Assembly (NCBI GenBank): GCA_019400425.1
Contig: JAFREE010000051.1
Location: 1 to 64,000, forward strand
DNA length: 64,000 nucleotides
From: Hymenochaete sp. R1
Taxonomy: Eukaryota > Basidiomycota > Agaricomycetes > Hymenochaetales > Hymenochaetaceae
Direction of reading: 5' to 3'
Part shown: piece by piece, positions 47,915-60,636 of the stretch
Layout of the letters: each line of letters starts with the position of its first letter
How positions within the stretch are numbered: the stretch's first letter is position 1
The notes under the pieces: generated by a model
Databases searched by the model: none
The model's input: only the letters and a program-made list of their open reading frames with translations
Told to the model about the DNA's origin: nothing
Translations under genes and position numbers: made by a program

Positions 47915-49962
47915 ATGACTGGCACCCAGAAACATTCCCAAGACATTGAACTAGAGTCTCGAATTCTGTCGTCAAAATCATTGACCGACCTTCACGTCGA
48001 ATCTGTCGAACGAACATCCTCGCCCCTTCCTGAACAAGAACGAGGTCAGTCAAATAACCCAACGCCAGAGTCTCCATCAAATGTAGAACGACAAGTCGAC
48101 ACTCTTGAAAACTCCGAGAATCTGATCTACAGAAATGTATCGTCTTTAGCCCCCATAGATGGTGGTTTCCAGGCTTGGTCGTTCGTGAGTCTTTCATCCT
48201 TTCACCACGAGGAATCTTGACTAAAAGGATCATTCAAGTTGGCAGCCGCTTCCGTAGTCGAGGCTATCACTTGGGCGTTTCCAACTTCCTATGGCGTTCT
48301 CCTCAACGCATATATGAACGATCCCAACTTCAGCACTCAGAAGAACGCATCTAAAATCCTTCCTAATATTGGTTCTATTGCTTCGGGTATCATGTACTGT
48401 GCAAGTAAGACCCTTTTCTTAAACTCGTCTAGGGACCAAATCTAATTTTGAATCAGTCCCGTTCATGTTTCCGGTTCTGAATAGATTTCCCCATCTTCGG
48501 CGTGTCTTTATCTATGTAGGCTTTGTGATATGTGTCGTGAGCTTGTTGGGAGCAAGCTATGCAACCAAGGCAAGCGCATATTGATATCTGCATTTTACTC
48601 GATGACGAAAATTTTTCTCAGATTACAGACCTTCTTCTTCTACAAGGTCTTCTGTACGCAATTGGTGCATGTAAGGGACTCCAGCATATTCCCCCATCAC
48701 CAATATTGACCGCATCTATCGCCCTCCCAGCTCTCCTCTGGGCGCCTTTGGTTTCCTTCATGTCCGAATGGTTTGTGCGCAAGAGAGGATTGGCCAACGG
48801 TATCATGTTTGCAGGTATCTTGAGCAACTTTCCGTCTAAATCCTGCGAAGTATCTGACACATCTGATATCTGCAAGGGTCTGGCGTTGGTGGCGTGGTCT
48901 TTCCGATAGTTCTTCCTATCCTTGTCGACCGCTACGGACCCTCGACAACATTGAAGATTCTATCGGTGACTATCATCGTGGTCATACTACCAGGTATACC
49001 ATTCCTTCGTCCACGTCTTCCAGAAGGGAGAGTTCACGCCCCAGAGTCCCGCGAAAGCGAGTCATTCAAATTTGAGTGGTTGAAAAGCCCTGCCTTCATG
49101 CTGGCATTGGCTGCAAATACGCTTCAGGGTCTAGCATATTTTGTACCTTTGCTCTGGCTTCCGAGTGAGAGTTTTTCTTGAGTTTTCCTCCGCTATCACT
49201 CATTTATAAGCCTGAAGCTTTTACAAGCGAGCTCACTCAGAGTAATACTAAGTCTTCGCTTGCACTGGCGTTCCTCAATGGTGGGTCAATGCACATGTGT
49301 ACTACTCCCTTTCTTTGGTTGACCTACTTTTGTAGCTTCAGGCATTGTCAGCCGCATCGTCATCGGCTATCTCTCTGACAAGTGGAACCCATGGATCCTT
49401 GCTGCCTCCACGAGTCTCTGGACATCCCTTGCGACATTTGTCCTTTGGGGTGTTCTCTCTCGGAACTTTGCCGGTATACTTGGTTTCGGGATTGTATACG
49501 GTACTCTGGCAAGCGGATGGCCGACCCTGTTCGTTGGCTTCGTAAAACCTTTTGCGAGTGCGTCATTTCTTTTCGCCTCATTTACTTGTATGTCTAGGTA
49601 GAGGTCGAGCACTGACAGCTCTCCATTGCCATTTGATAGAAGACAACCCCAAGTTGACAACGACATTGTTCGGCGTCTACATGATCTCTCTGGGTATAGG
49701 CAATATCCTTTCCACACCTATTTCTACAGCACTCTCGAAGCTTAACATCTCTGACCTTGATGGGGCTGAAATGGCTGCATCATCGATTACCTCACCGAGT
49801 CCACATTTCGGTTTCGATGTCGCGAACGGCAAGTTCGCCCAGATGATCATATATGTCGGGACATGCTTCGCTGGCGTAGGTATTATCGCGCTTATAGGTC
49901 TTATGGTGGATACATATAGGATTGGCGAGCGCACACGTATCTTATTCTCTGATAGGCGGTAA
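47915..49962 (+). CDS. MFS transporter, monocarboxylate type, copy 3, 523 aa, nine exons
   Basis: Exons are 47915-48184, 48239-48404, 48457-48569, 48622-48670, 48731-48814, 48877-49164, 49218-49280, 49342-49557 and 49640-49962 (524 codons). The plan is the same as the tandem pair at 24.7-29.7 kb, in opposite orientation 18 kb away. Exons 2, 3, 4, 5 and 7 have identical lengths. Motifs are LAPIDGGFQAWSF, SEWFVRKRGLANGIMFAG and GYLSDKWNPW. The third intron starts GCAAGC, as in the other copies. The C-terminal tail is longer (ERTRILFSDRR). It is diverged from the pair, so it is an older duplicate. The substrate is unknown. Confidence 0.88.
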
Positions 49963-50080
49963 TAATCGGACGGAGCTGCCACTTGTTTTCAGGAGTGGAG
50001 GGTCAAAATAGAATTGTTTTTGTTTTTAGATAGTCGCGTCGTGATTTAGTTTCTTTACAAATCATACATGCACCTGCATT

Positions 50081-53000
50081 TTAACTCGTCTTTTGCATTG
50101 CTTTTGCGGCAATATTATCGCTCGTAGGCTGAACAGGAGCGGCGCTCGATGGTGCCATTTGTTGGCAAGCCTGAATAATTTGTAGCTCCTCCAGCAGCGT
50201 TTCATGTCTAAATGTCAGTCGGCTATCTGGAACATTGGTCTGTTACGACGGAGTTCATGTCAGTTGGCTTTTTCACCGTCCTTTGTATCATTTTTACGTC
50301 CAGCATATACTGACCTTGTTTATATCATTTCCCTCTGCTCCGGGTAGGTGCCAATTATCGCCCAACCAATGACGCTTAATTTCCATTTCGAACCCACTCT
50401 GTATTACAGAATTTCGAGCCAACTCGGCCAGAGAGCTCTGAGGAAATTTATAAATCTATGATAATCAGGTAAGCCTCGAAAATAAGAACGTAAAACAGGG
50501 ACTAGAAGCTCACATGTGCAGCGACGCTGTATTCCTCCAGCAAAGGTTCCTATAGCATGTACAGTTATTCAAGTGCTTAGATTCGGGGAAGGAAAACGAA
50601 ATACCTTCGTGAAGTGAAATTGCAGAGGATCATCCGTACTCAAGCTCACATTTAACCCAATATTAAAGAAGTCTGGGAATGGGTTCCTTTCATATGTCAA
50701 GAAAAGTGAGTTGTTACTGAGTGGGCTCATGGCGAGCCCGATCTGCTTGAGATAGAACAAATACTGTAGGGCTGGAACTTTCCGGAGAAGGATACCGTGC
50801 GAGATCGAATGCGAGGTAAGGAATGCAGATGCAAGATGGTCTGGATCACCAGCTTCTCCGCAGTGCGGCCGAAGAACGAAAGTATCTGATAGAAAAACCA
50901 GAGATTAATAACTACGTGATTGGTACACTATACTCAAAGTTGCTTACTAAAACCTCTGGAGTGTCGCCAATTGTTCAAACTCGCCATATTGGCGAATAGA
51001 TAGTAGATCCTTTTTTGGAATTTGAGCCTCTCATTACTGTTTGTGTACGTGTAAAATGAGGTCTCACCAGTATGAGTAAGGCGGATTTTGATCTAATGTC
51101 CAAACACGAGGGAATGGAAACTTCCGATGAATTCGACGTTCTGGCTTCGATTCGTCGTCGACCGAATCAAAACCAACGACTCGTTGGAGGAAAACATGAA
51201 GCTCCGGATGTGAGCTAGGATCTTTCGTTACCTCAAAAAGAGGAAGAAAGATATCTGAAAATTCGGTGAGTGCTGATACGCTTCGAAAAGGCGGTGACCT
51301 GTTTACTTTTAATGACGTCTTCGAAGCTCTGAACATTACCGCTCTTTCTAAAAATCTCGTACAACCGGGGGACTTGCACAAGCCACCGTACGTTATGCGA
51401 GAATAGCTTATTGCCGACAATCCATTTCGCGAGTTTGTCCCATTCGTCCACGTTCCGTCCATATATACTGATTCGCCATTCTACATTCTGAGGGATGGAA
51501 TTCAGTTACGAGACCCGAAAAACAATAGGGACATACTTGATATTTACTTTGCTCCAAGTCCGTCATTAGTTCTGCGAAGTGCTTCAGTGATCTGAGCGTC
51601 TCTTGCGAGCATAATGATTACCTTTCGTTAACTCAGCAAAATATCTCCCCTGTATGAAGTTATCCGTCTTCAAAAAAATTTCACGCAATCGTGACTCTCC
51701 GATCGGGTTGTATTTGAGATTAAATTTGTCAAAGCGATGGAAAGAGTCCGTATGTGCGTGCATGTCTAGAGTATCAATGGAAAGATCATATGCCGAAAGG
51801 TGGAGTGACTCAAAGACCTCAGCAAGGGTGAGTGTTTTACCGTCACGGATAATCACTTCGTCCTGAGTGAGCGTCAGCATCTGGATGAATTTGAGAAAGT
51901 GATTATCGTACGTCTGGAGATCGCTTCATCTTTGACTTGATAAAGCGCAAGAGATGCTTTTGATTCATGCTACTTGAGTGGTGGACGTGCGTATCAACCT
52001 TGCGGACATTGTAAAAGTCACTGAAAGTCCCCAGTTAGCATTTTTCATGAAGTCTTGTAATTCGGAGCCTACCGATGTGGAACTTTCTGGTTTACTCGTC
52101 AGAGCTCTCATCAAAGTTCGGGAGTAAGAGGAAGCTTACCTTCATATCAGCTACTTCCTGGTATTCGTTCAGTAAGCTGTGCATCGACCATTTGCTAGCT
52201 AGGTATTTCAAACGGCGGTATGCAAAACTCTTCACGGGCCCGTCAGATATGACATTGAGCAATTGGTCAAGGTCCATGTAGTATTCCTTGATAGTTGGAA
52301 CATCGTATACCGGCTTTTGTCCCTCAGCTGAAATCTCCTGAGATTGTGACAGATACAAGTTGGCCATAGTACTCACAAACTTTGGACTCGTAGATCTGGA
52401 AGACGCCTGTACTGTCAATCTCGAAGGACATATCATCCGCCTCGGGGATGATACATTGCGAGAAATCAAACTCCTTCTCGGTTTGCCCGTCCGGAAGGGA
52501 GCCCGAGGCTTCTGGGTTCTTGCCCTTCCAGTGCCAGTGGGGAGGCGGAGGTTTGGGATAAATTTTCCAAGGCTCAAACTGCTTGATGGATCCCTTCGCT
52601 TTACGTGCATTTGCGTCGGGCCGTATACCCGTTACATCTAAAGAGTCATCTGTGATACCTTTGAAGGAGGCACCGTCATGATCGCGAGGGTCATCACCTA
52701 GTCTTTGCCTCGACCGTTTCATGTACTTGTCACGGGCGTCCAGGCAGTTTTGCAGAGACTGATAGAGGTCCTTCAGTTCATCCGTAAGGGTTGTGTCTAT
52801 TGGGGTGCTCAATGACAAGCGGTGGAAATGTAGGTAAATATACACATACATCCAACCGTTCCTGTATGACTCTCCACTTTGACTTCGCTTTCGTCGTCCG
52901 GAGCAACGTAGGAAACTGGCTGATCCTCCGGTACATTGTTGAGAGGGCGAGAATTTAGAAGCGGCGATACAACTGGAGATGTAGACCCAGTCATATTAAG

Positions 53001-53274
53001 AGACGCAGGTTTGGTCGCATCACTCGCAGACTGCGATATGCGTCTATGAGCCAACGTTTTCTCTTCGATCTAGACAATGACACGTCATAACACTGTTTTC
53101 ACGAGCGATTTATATAATGCACACATGTTGGAGAGTCTTCTCCTCATTATATGGGAAGAAGCTATCCTTGTTCTCGAGGTCTGCGTGGCTTCCGGATGTG
53201 GATGGCGGTGGGGTGAAGAATTCTTGATCGTTTCCTTTGATAGCTCGAGCCTGAGGATCAGACATGCAACTCAT
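50081..53274 (-). CDS. AMP deaminase, 807 aa, fifteen exons
   Basis: Exons are 53274-53125, 53069-52850, 52796-52377, 52327-52140, 52086-52073, 52020-51912, 51862-51622, 51571-51537, 51487-51307, 51254-51068, 51009-50948, 50885-50605, 50549-50514, 50455-50315 and 50239-50081 (808 codons). The enzyme converts AMP to IMP and ammonia in the cytosol, setting adenylate balance. Zinc and catalytic motifs are present: [49 protein letters not shown] and the signature [20 protein letters not shown]. The regulatory N-terminus is short and disordered. Two internal exons are tiny: 14 nt and 35 nt, both fixed by phase and by family residues (KVPHRDFYN). The first exon start is uncertain (53274 or 53265; a further in-frame Met at 53424 looks like leader). 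Confidence 0.93.
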
Positions 53275-53564
53275 TCTTTTCAAGCAGTCGTAAGAGATGC
53301 GAGAAACGAGGTGAAGGAGGCTTTGGGAGGCTGTGATGACGGGATGGAATGAAGAGTGAGTTGGGTTGGTTCGATCGATGTCGAATTGTTGACTCGGCTG
53401 AGATTTTTGGATTTTAGAACCCACGTGAGTCGTTCTTTTCCTTTTTTCGACTGGATGAGACGAGAAATGTAACTGAATGGCTTTTCGTGTTAAAGTCTAT
53501 GACCGTTCGTTATTACATAGCACCTAAAATAGATCATTAAAAGCATACGCCAGTCTCAGGTAGA

Positions 53565-55268
53565 TCAATCAATGAAAAGAATAATAGCCTCGCTAAGATC
53601 ATCTGCGACATAATAAATTGCACCACTGTAAAACTCCACGTTCAAGCTATACGTTGCTGGTCGTTTCGTTAACATGCTTGCGTCTAGCGGCTTCAAAGAA
53701 ACAGAAGAGTCGGACGAAAATGTGGAATAGGTCCGCGAGAACCTCTTCTCGGGCTCCCTTTCATCGAAGAACGCTAGGATAGTCGATCCAGCTTGTGCAG
53801 GTGGGTTCATGGCAGTGTACGTGCTGAATTCAAAGTCTAGCTGGTCTAGACGCGAGCGACCAATGGGTAGAATTTTTGGTAAGTGAGGGAGGGATTGAGA
53901 TAGCTCTGAGTCGTCAAGCTTGAGAGAGAAAAATAAAGCCACTGGATAGTCATGTTGCGCAGTTTGGTCGTAGACATCTGAGAAGACTGTAAGTGATGCA
54001 TCTTGTCGCGATCCGGAGTTTTGCCAATGAAATTTGCAGATTGATAGTTGAGAACGACCCAGGAGAATGTGGCGGGGAGACGTTAGGGGACACTCCGAGA
54101 CCGGGATGCTTGAATAGCTGAGATGGGTGTCGCCGGACTCTTGGATTTTCTTTAAAATAAAATGCGCAGAAAAAGCGAAGAGAATGTGGCCGTCGAAGTC
54201 TGCCTTGACGCCAATGATGAAGCCGTCCAATATTTGCGCATAATCCAGCCCAACCTTCAAAGAAATTAGCTGTGCTTCTAAGATGCGACTGCTTGCGACA
54301 ACTCACATCTGTGAGAACAACAGTTCGATCTTCCTTCCAGAACCACATGATTAGATGGCCTTCAGTATACACCATACACAAGTTACCGCGTATATACAAG
54401 AAAAGTGCCATTCCATGCCAAACGTCAAGTTCATGAGGCTCAACTTCATGGAGCACATCGAGGGTCCTGCTGGAAGTATCAAAATGCAGAATCTGCAGCG
54501 TCCTGTGCTCCCAACACTATAAAAATGAGTTCTTAACTGACAATCTTGATGGTACAGACCTTATCTCAGGACTGGCAGATGCCTCGCAAACAACCGCAAC
54601 TTGCACGTTACCGTCGGGAAGCAAGTCGCACGCAAAGTTACTTACCGCCAAGTCCTGCACCTGCCCGATCTCAGGCCTCTTGGGATACGTCCATTCTACC
54701 TCCCGACTTTCAACATTCCAGCATTGAAGGAATCCAGATGGCCATTTTATGAGAAAGTACTTCCTTCCGGGGAGGAGGAACGTGTCGGCACCCCAGACGA
54801 CCGGCGTACCTAGACTCCCATCGGTGTTCGTACTCCCAGTAGGTAAGGTGATTCTTCGGGTAGCTTTGAGAGGGGAAGGTCCACTGCAGTGCAAGAATCT
54901 CTTCTCCGAACGTATCACTATATCTCGTAACTCGGAGAAGCTAAGTGAATCGACTGAGCGGTGACTCGGCAAATCAGGTGCTCGGTCCTTCCCTAGCCCC
55001 GCCAACAAGCCGGACCAGAGCTTTCGATTGAGAGACAGACCGAAAAAGAAGCTGCAAGTCTGTAAGAATTTGAATCAACTTTTCGTTCGCGACAATAGAG
55101 TGAAAGGACTGCGCTCACTTGTTCAAGCCGAATGATGGTCTGCACGTTACATAGCAAGAGGATCTGATGCCAGATGTCTGGAGGAAGTCCACCCACTCCA
55201 TATCTATCCTCCAATGCCTCTAAAGGAGACGGTTCGATGTTGATTTCTGTATCAGGGATGAGCGGCAT
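53565..55268 (-). CDS. F-box protein, 511 aa, four exons
   Basis: Exons are 55268-55119, 55059-54560, 54502-54307 and 54254-53565 (512 codons). An F-box lies near residues 27-70 (GGLPPDIWHQILLLCNVQTI, then TCSFFFGLSLNRKLWSGLLA), which would bind Skp1 in an SCF ubiquitin ligase. The rest reads like the beta-strand-rich substrate region of many basidiomycete F-box proteins (RKYFLIKWPSGFLQCWNVES, MVYTEGHLIMWFWKE, GFIIGVKADFDGHILFAF). No WD or LRR repeat is obvious. Splice choices for exons 3 and 4 were made to give 52-57-nt introns in phase; alternatives only 37-39 nt long exist. The target is unknown. Confidence 0.8.
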
Positions 55269-55682
55269 GATGAAGGAAGTCGCAAGAGTGTCTCTGCATG
55301 AGCGAGAGGGATCTTGCGCTCATTGCAACTGGACACGAATAGACTTTGCTGCCTGTTGTCTTCGATTCCTAGTATCATGCAAACTAAGTTCGAAAATGGG
55401 GGAGAATACGTTACAAAGTCATTATGCGCGTCGCCAAAGAATACTAGGATTGTCATCACGGTCGTGGGGTGAGGTACAGTCGCCGCAGATAGGAAGGCTC
55501 ACGCGGCCAGATCAGACTTGACTTGACGAAGGTCAAGATGCCTTACGTAATGAAAGCGGGGGGGAAAGATACAGGTTTGGCGAGGTTGTTATAATCATGT
55601 AATGCACAAGGGAAATGGTATTGCTAGTGAATATAAAGGCGTTACTAATATAATAATACAGTTGATTTGTATACAGGTTCCT
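55269..55682. other. F-box gene promoter and APC2 3' flank
   Basis: A 414-nt spacer between two minus-strand genes. I see no motif. Confidence 0.4.
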
Positions 55683-58600
55683 TCACTTATTCAGCTTCCA
55701 TAAACCACCACTTGTAATGACTAACCCCTCCCTCTTCGCGGCCTCCATGAACACCGCCAATTGTTCAATCGTCTTGCTATAGTTGGGTGCAAACTTGAGC
55801 ATGGTCTGAATCCTATCGAGCGGCAATTGTCCCAGGTTTGTAAGCATCCCTTCGATGAACTTCCAGTAAACGCGCATCTGCTCGGCTTCTTCCTGCTGTG
55901 CAGAAGACAGAGCAGGTGCTTGCTCCTCTGTTATTACTATGGTCGAGAAAAAAAAGTCAGGATATATTAAGCAGCTGAAAAAGAAGGAACGTACCATGAC
56001 GCGGTGCTGTTCGTCGAGCAGCATCGGCAGATTCTTCGCCAGCCTTCTCCATAAGCAAGAATTTATTGGGTTCCACTTCTTTTAGGACACCATGATCTAC
56101 CCATATGTACAGGGCTTTTTGGATACCAGGCTCCGACACTTGGAGCTCTTTGCTTAAATCGAGAACCAGCCATTCATCTAACGCAAGCTATTTCAGTGAC
56201 GTAACCCAGACCGGCTATAGCAACACTCACTTGTACCAGAAAACAGATCGATAATCGCTGCTTCAAGCGGGGGTACAGTGACATCAACTGTGCGATCCTC
56301 CAATTCAATCGATAAATCAACGGTGCCCAACTGTGGTAAAAACTTGAGCTTTTTGTCTTGCTTGAAGCCGATGAAGGCTTTGATGTACTCTTCCATGATC
56401 CTGTGAAGAGATGTAAGAGGGCTAGTCACAATTTAGACATTTTGAGCTTACTCTGTGAACTGCTTAGGCATTTTTAGCTTGCCCGCTTCAAGCGGTGGCC
56501 AGAAATGTTTTGAGATGATTGTAGGATGAAGAACGAGCTAAAACAACGATCAGTATCGAAACGTTCATGAGGCTTTTAGAGCTCACGGGATTTTGCGCCT
56601 GGACATGCTGGTCAATGCGCCTCGAATCGGTCATGTCCCGCAACATGACTTCGCACACTTGTAATGCAGCTTCGCCAAATCGAATCTTGAGAATTTCTAT
56701 ATTCCGTCTCTGAAAGCGGTGGAATTAGTAAGTCTAACATCGCGTTTTTTATCATGTCCTTACCTCTTTTTCAAATTTCCCATCGGTGATCGCAAGAAGG
56801 CGTTGCGCCAATAAAACTTGCAACTCCTTCACAAACAGGTCCTTCGAATCATATATGCTGACGAGTGTGCTAATAACGTCACTGGCTTTGTTGGCACGGA
56901 ATTCTGCAATAATTGAAAATAAGCAAAAGGGGAAGATCTTAGAAGGATGGAAGACGAGCGAGACCTGGGCCAGCGTCAATTGGGTCAGGTTCCCAAGATG
57001 GATCTGAATAGTCTTCAACGTGCATTTGCAAAGGCTGTGGCGGCTCATTGCCGTCGACAATGTCGTTCCCTTCCCCTACAAGGCTTCCCATGATGCTCCT
57101 GATAGTGTCAGGTCGTCCTCTGGGTAAGAGTCAAAACTGCGTTCAAGTCGTTCAACTGACGCAGAGCCTACCTGAGATACCTTCGGACTGGTTCTGCGAT
57201 TTTGTGCAACAATACGCCAGGAGGATCTATGACTCGCAGACATCGAATCATAGAAACATACTGTGTAAGAATGTCTTTCGTGTCCGCTCCTGGGTGAAGT
57301 AATCGCCTTTTATTGCTGATAAATGTAATGAGCGGCTGCAGAGATCGGTTTGAAGCTCAGGATATGAGAAACATACGAGCGGCGCAGGGATGAGACGACT
57401 TGACTCCTCATATCCACACGTTGGAGGCATTCCTACCGTAAATAAGAGCCTGTCATTATAATGAAGAAGTTGGCTTACATGAAGGTCAACCAGAGCAGGA
57501 TTTGAATCCGGGTAGTCAACGATGATGTCAAACAACTCTGAAATTCTTATTTCAAGAAATGAGAAAGAGGCAAGCTTGGAACGTCTTATTCCTCCACCTT
57601 ATCTCACAAAGTGACTTGCAGACATGATAGTCAAATCGGGTCCCAATGCCTGATAGCATAACACGCATTTCATCCTCTGAATAAGAAAGTCGGTAAGAAA
57701 CATGATAAAGAGGTTGTTGCCACCTCACGCGTTTTTGCCCCACGAGCGTACGGAAGTATCATCCAAGGTACAATTTGATCAGTCATCCATTTTCGTAGCT
57801 TTGGCAACATTAGTTGTCCCCAATCACTCGTGCATGTTTCTTTGGCATATCTCTCGATCCGTTCGTAGCAAACGCTTGCAAGAAGATTCTCGTATCTGTC
57901 AAGAAGACCAAGAATTTCAAATGCGTCCCAGAGATCAGGATCTTGGGGAGCGTCAATTGTATGCTCGCAAAGTCGCTTGAAGGACGTTGCGAATGAGGAT
58001 GGAAGAGATGCGAATAAGTTGTGATGAAATTCATTGTTAAACGTCGTGTAAAGCAGGGCACCTAGCCTTTCGAGTTTGGATGAGCTAGCAGGAGAATAGA
58101 AGAAACTATTACAAAGCTCAAAACTTACTCTTGAGTTGGCGCCCAAGCTTTACACCAACCAGCCAATCTGAATACCATTCTTCTCATTACGCTAATGTCG
58201 GAACATTCCTATGTTACTTTGAATGAGCATAGCATAATTTTTTTCAAAAACTTAATTTCAGCCAGTAGCTCACTTCGTATTCGACCATGAAGGCATCAAT
58301 TTCCTCCGAGACGATGTGAAATTGTTTCCGAAGGTCCTCTGCGTACCTTTGAGAACGCGCTACAAGATGTAAATCATTAATACCCACCAACGTAGCACTC
58401 CGCGAGTATCCAAAGCATTTTCGACTTTGCGATCATCATGAAAGCATCTTTCAGTTCCGTTGTATTCTCTTCATACGCAACGATAGTTGAGTCTCATTTC
58501 AGTGAGTAGTTATGGTGGCTCACCAAAGTCACGTTCCTTCACAATTCGAATGTCGCGAGGCCAGAGAAATCGTTGAGCAATTGTCCACGCCTAATCTACC

Positions 58601-58772
58601 ATTAGTCTGTCTTTCATGGAATCATTTCGTTTGGCAACGTAGTGCTTACGTCGGAGAATGCCATGAGACCCGGCACGCCTGGCTGGTCGGTGCTCATCCG
58701 CCGGATAGCATTATCCCACTTCTCTTTCCGAACAGTTTCCTTGAATGTCTCTAGATTTAATGTCTCAGACAT
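55683..58772 (-). CDS. APC2: Anaphase-promoting complex subunit 2, 740 aa, seventeen exons
   Basis: Exons are 58772-58650, 58590-58524, 58468-58388, 58338-58274, 58208-58129, 58084-57724, 57674-57598, 57545-57479, 57432-57377, 57306-57172, 57119-56965, 56903-56764, 56709-56587, 56537-56452, 56400-56231, 56177-55995 and 55936-55683 (741 codons). It is the cullin-like scaffold of the APC/C ubiquitin ligase in the nucleus. The cullin-homology part reads ELFDIIVDYPDSNPALVDLH, YVSMIRCLRVIDPPGVLLHK, DLFVKELQVLLAQRLL and LKFLPQLGTVDLSIEL. The C-terminal APC2 winged helix reads WKFIEGMLTNLGQLPLDRIQ, ending LVITSGGLWKLNK. For introns 2 and 3, acceptors giving 28-31 nt also exist; I used the in-phase ones giving 55 and 49 nt. 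It is divergent from the amidase gene. Confidence 0.9.
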
Positions 58773-59066
58773 GGAGAACTGCTGGAGCCAAATAGCTTGT
58801 GGTCTCGTAAAGTAGAGGTAAAAGTCAGAGGGGAACGCGAACTGAACTCAAAGCTCACGCGTTCGCGAATCGTGTCGTGATGAACGCATTTTTTCACGTG
58901 ATTCATGGGGTTTGACTTAGGAATTTCGGAACCGGGAAGCTTCACAGCTCTTTCTTGAACCACACCTCACCATACTTCGACCCCTATAGCTCTGCTCAAT
59001 TCTGGAGATATTATTTGGAATAAATTCTCCAAACACTTGCCTCTCGTGAGGCGTTACGCTGCGTCG
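58773..59066. promoter_or_regulatory. Divergent upstream region, APC2 and amidase genes
   Basis: A 294-nt interval holding both promoters. The start of APC2 was placed at the Met of MSETLNLETF; upstream minus-strand frames do not join it in phase. Confidence 0.4.
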
Positions 59067-60260
59067 ATGTCGGGCCATCAACGGTTGAGGGTAGCAGTCG
59101 TCCAGTTTGCACCCATCGTGCGTCCCTTATTCTCTATACTCGTAGTATCGTGTGCTTACATGATGTTCAGCTAGGCATGGTAGATGAAAATCTGAAGAAG
59201 GCTTCAGATGTTTGCTCGAAGTACGATTGCTTGTAACCGATACCCAATGATTCGTTAGACCTGAGGATCTGCTCAGGCTAAAGCCGGATTCCGTGGATCT
59301 CGTTTGCCTACCAGAAATGATAATGACCGGTAATGAAACATGTTTAAGAGAGTAATACTGCTGGCACTGACTACTGCTACTTGAAAGGTTACAAGTTCCG
59401 CAATGCTGAAGCCATTTTACCCTATCTCGAATTACCAGGGGAAGGCAAAACCTCACAATTTTGTAAGGCATTGGCGCAACGACTGAGCTGTTGCGTAATT
59501 GCCGGATATCCCGAAATGCTGCCTGAGAATGAAAGTAATCTTCTTGAAAATGGGTTTACAGCGGTTGGAGCCAATAGTGCCTTGATCTATGACGCGGACG
59601 GGGCTCTTCTAGAAAATTACAGGAAGGTGAATATGTTCGAGACAGATAAAACATGGGCCAAACCCGGTTAGTATGGATACATTACTCTCATCTCAGCGTC
59701 ATTGATGCACGGGAAAGGTGAAAGCTTCATGACACTGCAGTTGCGAAGCCTCCCTCATAGATTTCAGACATTGAGCTTGGGTATTTGCATGGATTTAAAC
59801 CCTCATCCGCCAGTAGAATGGACGCTTAAGAGTGGCCCATACGAGCTTGCGGAGTACTGCAGAAGCACAGACGGAAAGGCGCGAACGAACGTGCTTGTAC
59901 TACTGAATGCATGGCTTGATTCGAAGGAGAACGAGGATAATGATTGGGATGAGGGGACGCTTAATTACTGGAAGGCGAGACTCCGGCCCTTATGGGACAT
60001 CGAGCACGCTCGTCGCAACGGATCGAACAAGGACGAAGCCGCTGAAACGATCGTGATCATTTGCAACCGTTGCGGGGTTGACGACGGTGAGTTGACGAGA
60101 ATGATCTTCGTTGTGTATTGGGTATTGAGTTGCTCTTATTCCAGACGCTCTTTTTGCTGGGACGTCTGCCGTTCTCCGACTACGTGAGGGCTATGGTGAG
60201 CCGGAAGTAGTCGGTTTGATGAAACGTCGTGAAGAAGCCGCTAAGATCTATTATGTTTGA
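59067..60260 (+). CDS. Carbon-nitrogen hydrolase, N-terminal amidase (Nta1-like), 305 aa
   Basis: Exons are 59067-59117, 59171-59220, 59277-59329, 59388-59666, 59718-60086 and 60145-60260 (306 codons). The nitrilase-fold triad can be read: Glu in VCLPEMIMTGYKF, Lys in ENYRKVNMFETD and Cys in LGICMDLNP. The KVNMFETD and GICMDLNP contexts are those of protein N-terminal amidase Nta1, which deamidates N-terminal Asn/Gln and feeds the Arg/N-degron pathway. The C-terminal strand reads DALFAGTSAVLR. Length is shorter than yeast Nta1 (457 aa) but usual for basidiomycetes. The acceptor of exon 3 was chosen to give SKLKPDSVDLV with a 56-nt intron. A broader amidase role remains possible. Confidence 0.87.
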
Positions 60261-60636
60261 ATCGACTTTCGTCGTTGAACTGCAGGCGGAAGGGCTTGCT
60301 TATGGCAAAGATTCGCTGTGGCGAATGAGCGGGCTGGTGGTTGCCATGTCATTTGTAGCCAATCTGCATCAACTTCCATCTGTTCAATGCATCAGTATTT
60401 TTTGAATAGGAATAGCATTTGTATTCTTTTGCGATTGTAAAAGTATCTGTTGTTTGAAATATCCATAATGACGGGGACTGGCTATGCGTGGGAAAGCTTC
60501 CGTCTTTGATTTGCTTCGCTTCACTTCACTTCACTTCGCCATTGCGCACATAAACGCGTTCTCTCCTCTTCCTCCTTTCCTCATCTCCCTGATTTTGTCG
60601 TCCGCTATAGTATCGGGAGATACGATATAACGTACC
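60261..60636. other. Amidase 3' flank and MAPKK promoter
   Basis: A 376-nt spacer. A short TTCAC/TTCGC repeat lies near 60520, and C/T-rich sequence precedes the ATG at 60637. Confidence 0.4.

Noticed and set aside
58360..58523. Ultra-short introns (28 and 31 nt) in the APC2 gene
   Set aside because: Alternative in-phase acceptors a little downstream give 49 and 55 nt, the normal size here, so the short versions are probably reading artefacts.
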